Below are positions 4,466 to 5,027 of a DNA stretch of 5,027 nucleotides, piece by piece. The translations under genes and the position numbers were made by a program. Source of the DNA: Ktedonobacterales bacterium (GTDB lineage Bacteria > Chloroflexota > Ktedonobacteria > Ktedonobacterales > JADMIN01); contig JAICKD010000321.1 of the NCBI GenBank assembly GCA_025928125.1, positions 1 to 5,027 of the forward strand, read 5' to 3'. Numbering within the stretch: the stretch's first letter is position 1; every line of letters starts with the position of its first letter. The notes under the pieces are model-generated. The model worked only from the letters and a program-made list of their open reading frames with translations. It ran no database searches and was not told the DNA's origin.

Positions 4466-5027
4466 CTGTACGCGATATCTCCAAAACCTATGGTGCTATG
4501 ACCGTGCTCGATGGTGTCACGTTCGCGCTTGAACCCGGCGAACATGTCGGGCTTGTCGGCGCGAACGGCGCGGGCAAGTCTACCCTGATACGTATCATCA
4601 CCGGCGAGGAAACTGCCGATAGCGGCGACGTGCAGCGCGCGACTTCAGTGGAGATTGGCTATCTGCCGCAGACGCTGCCCGATATCGCTGGCCGCACGAT
4701 TGATGGATTACTGGCTGATGCGCTCGGCGGGCTGCGCTCCATTGAGGCGCGCATGCGCACGCTGGAGGCGGCGATGGCCGAAGCCAGCGGTGAGGCGCTC
4801 GACGGGCTGCTGGCGGAATATGGCCAGCTCGCCAGCCAGTTTCAGGACCGCGGCGGCTACGAGATGGAGGCGCGCATGGATGCGATACTCGCGGGTCTGC
4901 GCCTCGATTATCTGCCACGCTCGCGCGACCTGGGGACGCTCTCTGGTGGCGAGCGGGCGCGTGTTGGGCTGGCGCTGCTTTTGCTCCGCGCGCCGGATGT
5001 GCTGCTGCTGGATGAGCCGACCAGCCA
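4456..5027 (+). CDS. ABC-F family ATPase, N-terminal ATP-binding domain (C-terminus outside window)
   Basis: The first 190 codons of a duplicated-ABC-domain protein are present. Walker A is GANGAGKST (residues 35-43), the Q-loop is YLPQ (69-72), the ABC signature is LSGGERARVGLAL (162-174) and Walker B is VLLLDEPTS (182-190) with Asp186 and catalytic Glu187. There are no membrane segments. The family mark DEPTNHLD appears here as DEPTS, followed by CA, so the next codon is His or Gln. The insert between Q-loop and signature (about 90 residues, helical and acidic) fits an ABC-F arm-containing domain 1. ABC-F proteins act on the ribosome as translation factors (EttA, Uup) or as antibiotic-resistance proteins (Vga, Msr, Lsa, OptrA). 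Which applies cannot be decided without the interdomain linker, which lies outside the window. ATG 4456 follows AAGGGG at 11 nt, a long spacing; the SD lies in a hairpin, so regulated translation is plausible. Confidence 0.92.
   Translation, partial: MLLTVRDISKTYGAMTVLDGVTFALEPGEHVGLVGANGAGKSTLIRIITGEETADSGDVQRATSVEIGYLPQTLPDIAGRTIDGLLADALGGLRSIEARMRTLEAAMAEASGEALDGLLAEYGQLASQFQDRGGYEMEARMDAILAGLRLDYLPRSRDLGTLSGGERARVGLALLLLRAPDVLLLDEPTS

Overview
The window is GC-rich (roughly 60% or more by eye, with strong G/C third positions in all genes) and reads as bacterial chromosome. The gene content best fits a Chloroflexota-type organism (for example Ktedonobacteria-like) or another deep-branching high-GC phylum. 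This rests on remembered family distributions, not on a search, and is a weak assignment. No tRNA, rRNA, CRISPR array, insertion sequence or integrase is visible.

Layout. (1) Bases 1-1178, minus strand: a two-gene operon. A complete YggX-type Fe(II)-trafficking / oxidative-damage-protection protein (1178-858) is followed, with a 4-bp ATGA overlap, by a cobalamin-binding-type radical SAM protein (861 to the window edge, C-terminus missing). The radical SAM protein resembles the CUAEP/CCAEP-tail family, some members of which are thought to carry selenocysteine near the C-terminus. (2) 1179-1333: divergent intergenic region with a candidate rightward promoter and a short TACTA direct repeat. (3) 1334-4132, plus strand: a two-gene unit made of a GT87/DUF2029 polytopic membrane glycosyltransferase and, 60 bp on, an FAD-dependent oxidoreductase of the amine-oxidase/UDP-galactopyranose-mutase-like superfamily. 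Together they suggest a polyprenol-linked glycan or glycolipid step. (4) 4133-4455: a 323-bp region without a conventional gene. It looks like a regulatory leader: a promoter-like element, a five-codon ORF (MEYTR) with a near-perfect Shine-Dalgarno, mutually exclusive complementary segments, two further tiny overlapping ORFs, and a hairpin that buries the ribosome-binding site of the next gene. (5) 4456-5027: the N-terminal 190 codons of an ABC-F ATPase, cut by the window edge.

The most interesting signal is region 4. ABC-F proteins include ribosome-protecting antibiotic-resistance factors, and such genes are often controlled by leader peptides and attenuator or SD-sequestering structures. 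Here a leader ORF, alternative pairings and an SD-masking hairpin occur together, which makes inducible expression a reasonable hypothesis. The individual pairings are short, and some are expected by chance in GC-rich DNA. The second point of interest is the tight coupling of an iron-trafficking/Fe-S-repair protein to a radical SAM (4Fe-4S) enzyme.
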